This document shows, in pieces, positions 18,052 to 18,134 of a stretch of DNA of 18,134 nt (positions are counted from its first letter, which is position 1; each line of letters starts with the position of its first letter). Source of the DNA: Phoronis ovalis (Eukaryota > Phoronida > Phoronidae); NCBI GenBank assembly GCA_028565635.1, contig JAOXYB010018772.1:1-18134 (forward strand). The letters are read 5' to 3'. Under the pieces are notes generated by a model. That model did no database searches, was not told the origin of the DNA, and saw nothing but the letters and a program-made list of their open reading frames with translations. The position numbers and the translations under genes were made by a program.

Positions 18052-18084
18052 TGACCTCTAAATGACCTTTTGACCCCAAGGTCA
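18052..18084. promoter_or_regulatory. Cluster of nuclear-receptor half-sites
   Basis: TGACCT (18052-18057), TGACCT (18063-18068), TGACCC (18071-18076) and, inverted, AGGTCA (18079-18084). Spacings make a DR5, a DR2 and an inverted pair. It may be part of an interspersed repeat that runs off the window edge. Confidence 0.35.
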
Positions 18085-18134
18085 GCAATGGCCTACCCTG
18101 GGGATGTCAAACCTCAAATATCATGTCCTTAACT

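Overview
The window is nuclear DNA of an intron-rich, AT-rich animal. Both genes are split by short GT..AG introns. There is also a eukaryotic tRNA gene with internal promoter boxes and a Pol III T-run, plus several MITE-like elements. The gene structures and repeat types fit a lophotrochozoan, most likely a bivalve or other mollusc, but that assignment is inference and no marker gene proves it.

Layout: (1) 344-3500, + strand: six exons of a trypsin-fold serine protease homologue with an N-terminal six-cysteine domain. The signal-peptide exon lies before the window or was not recognised. Catalytic His and Asp are replaced (Thr, Asn), the activation cleavage motif is gone and only the Ser survives, so this is probably a pseudoprotease. 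A polyA signal sits at 3642-3647. (2) 3501-4155: short tail-to-tail intergenic space. (3) 4156-15136, - strand: a complete 19-exon gene for a 954-residue type II membrane M1 zinc aminopeptidase (aminopeptidase N / A / ERAP family). All splice phases join in one frame from an ATG in good context to a TAA. The zinc motif HELAH-x18-E and catalytic Tyr466 are intact, but the exopeptidase motif reads GAMEH rather than GAMEN, and the S1 position usually Gln or Asp is Lys. (4) Inside its introns: a tRNA-Val(UAC) gene (intron 6), an orphan CUB-like exon candidate (intron 1), a 317-bp MITE built from five palindromic units (intron 18), a heptamer array with a hairpin, and a possible decayed relative of a second MITE. 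(5) 15137-18134: upstream DNA with a GATA-rich candidate promoter block at 15181-15219, a second MITE with 8-bp target duplications (16701-17113), and a nuclear-receptor half-site cluster near the right edge. No further gene is supported there.

The two genes are convergent neighbours. Nothing in the sequence shows that they act together. Both products are predicted to be secretory-pathway proteins: the aminopeptidase at the cell surface trimming peptides, and the protease homologue probably secreted as a non-catalytic binding or cofactor protein.
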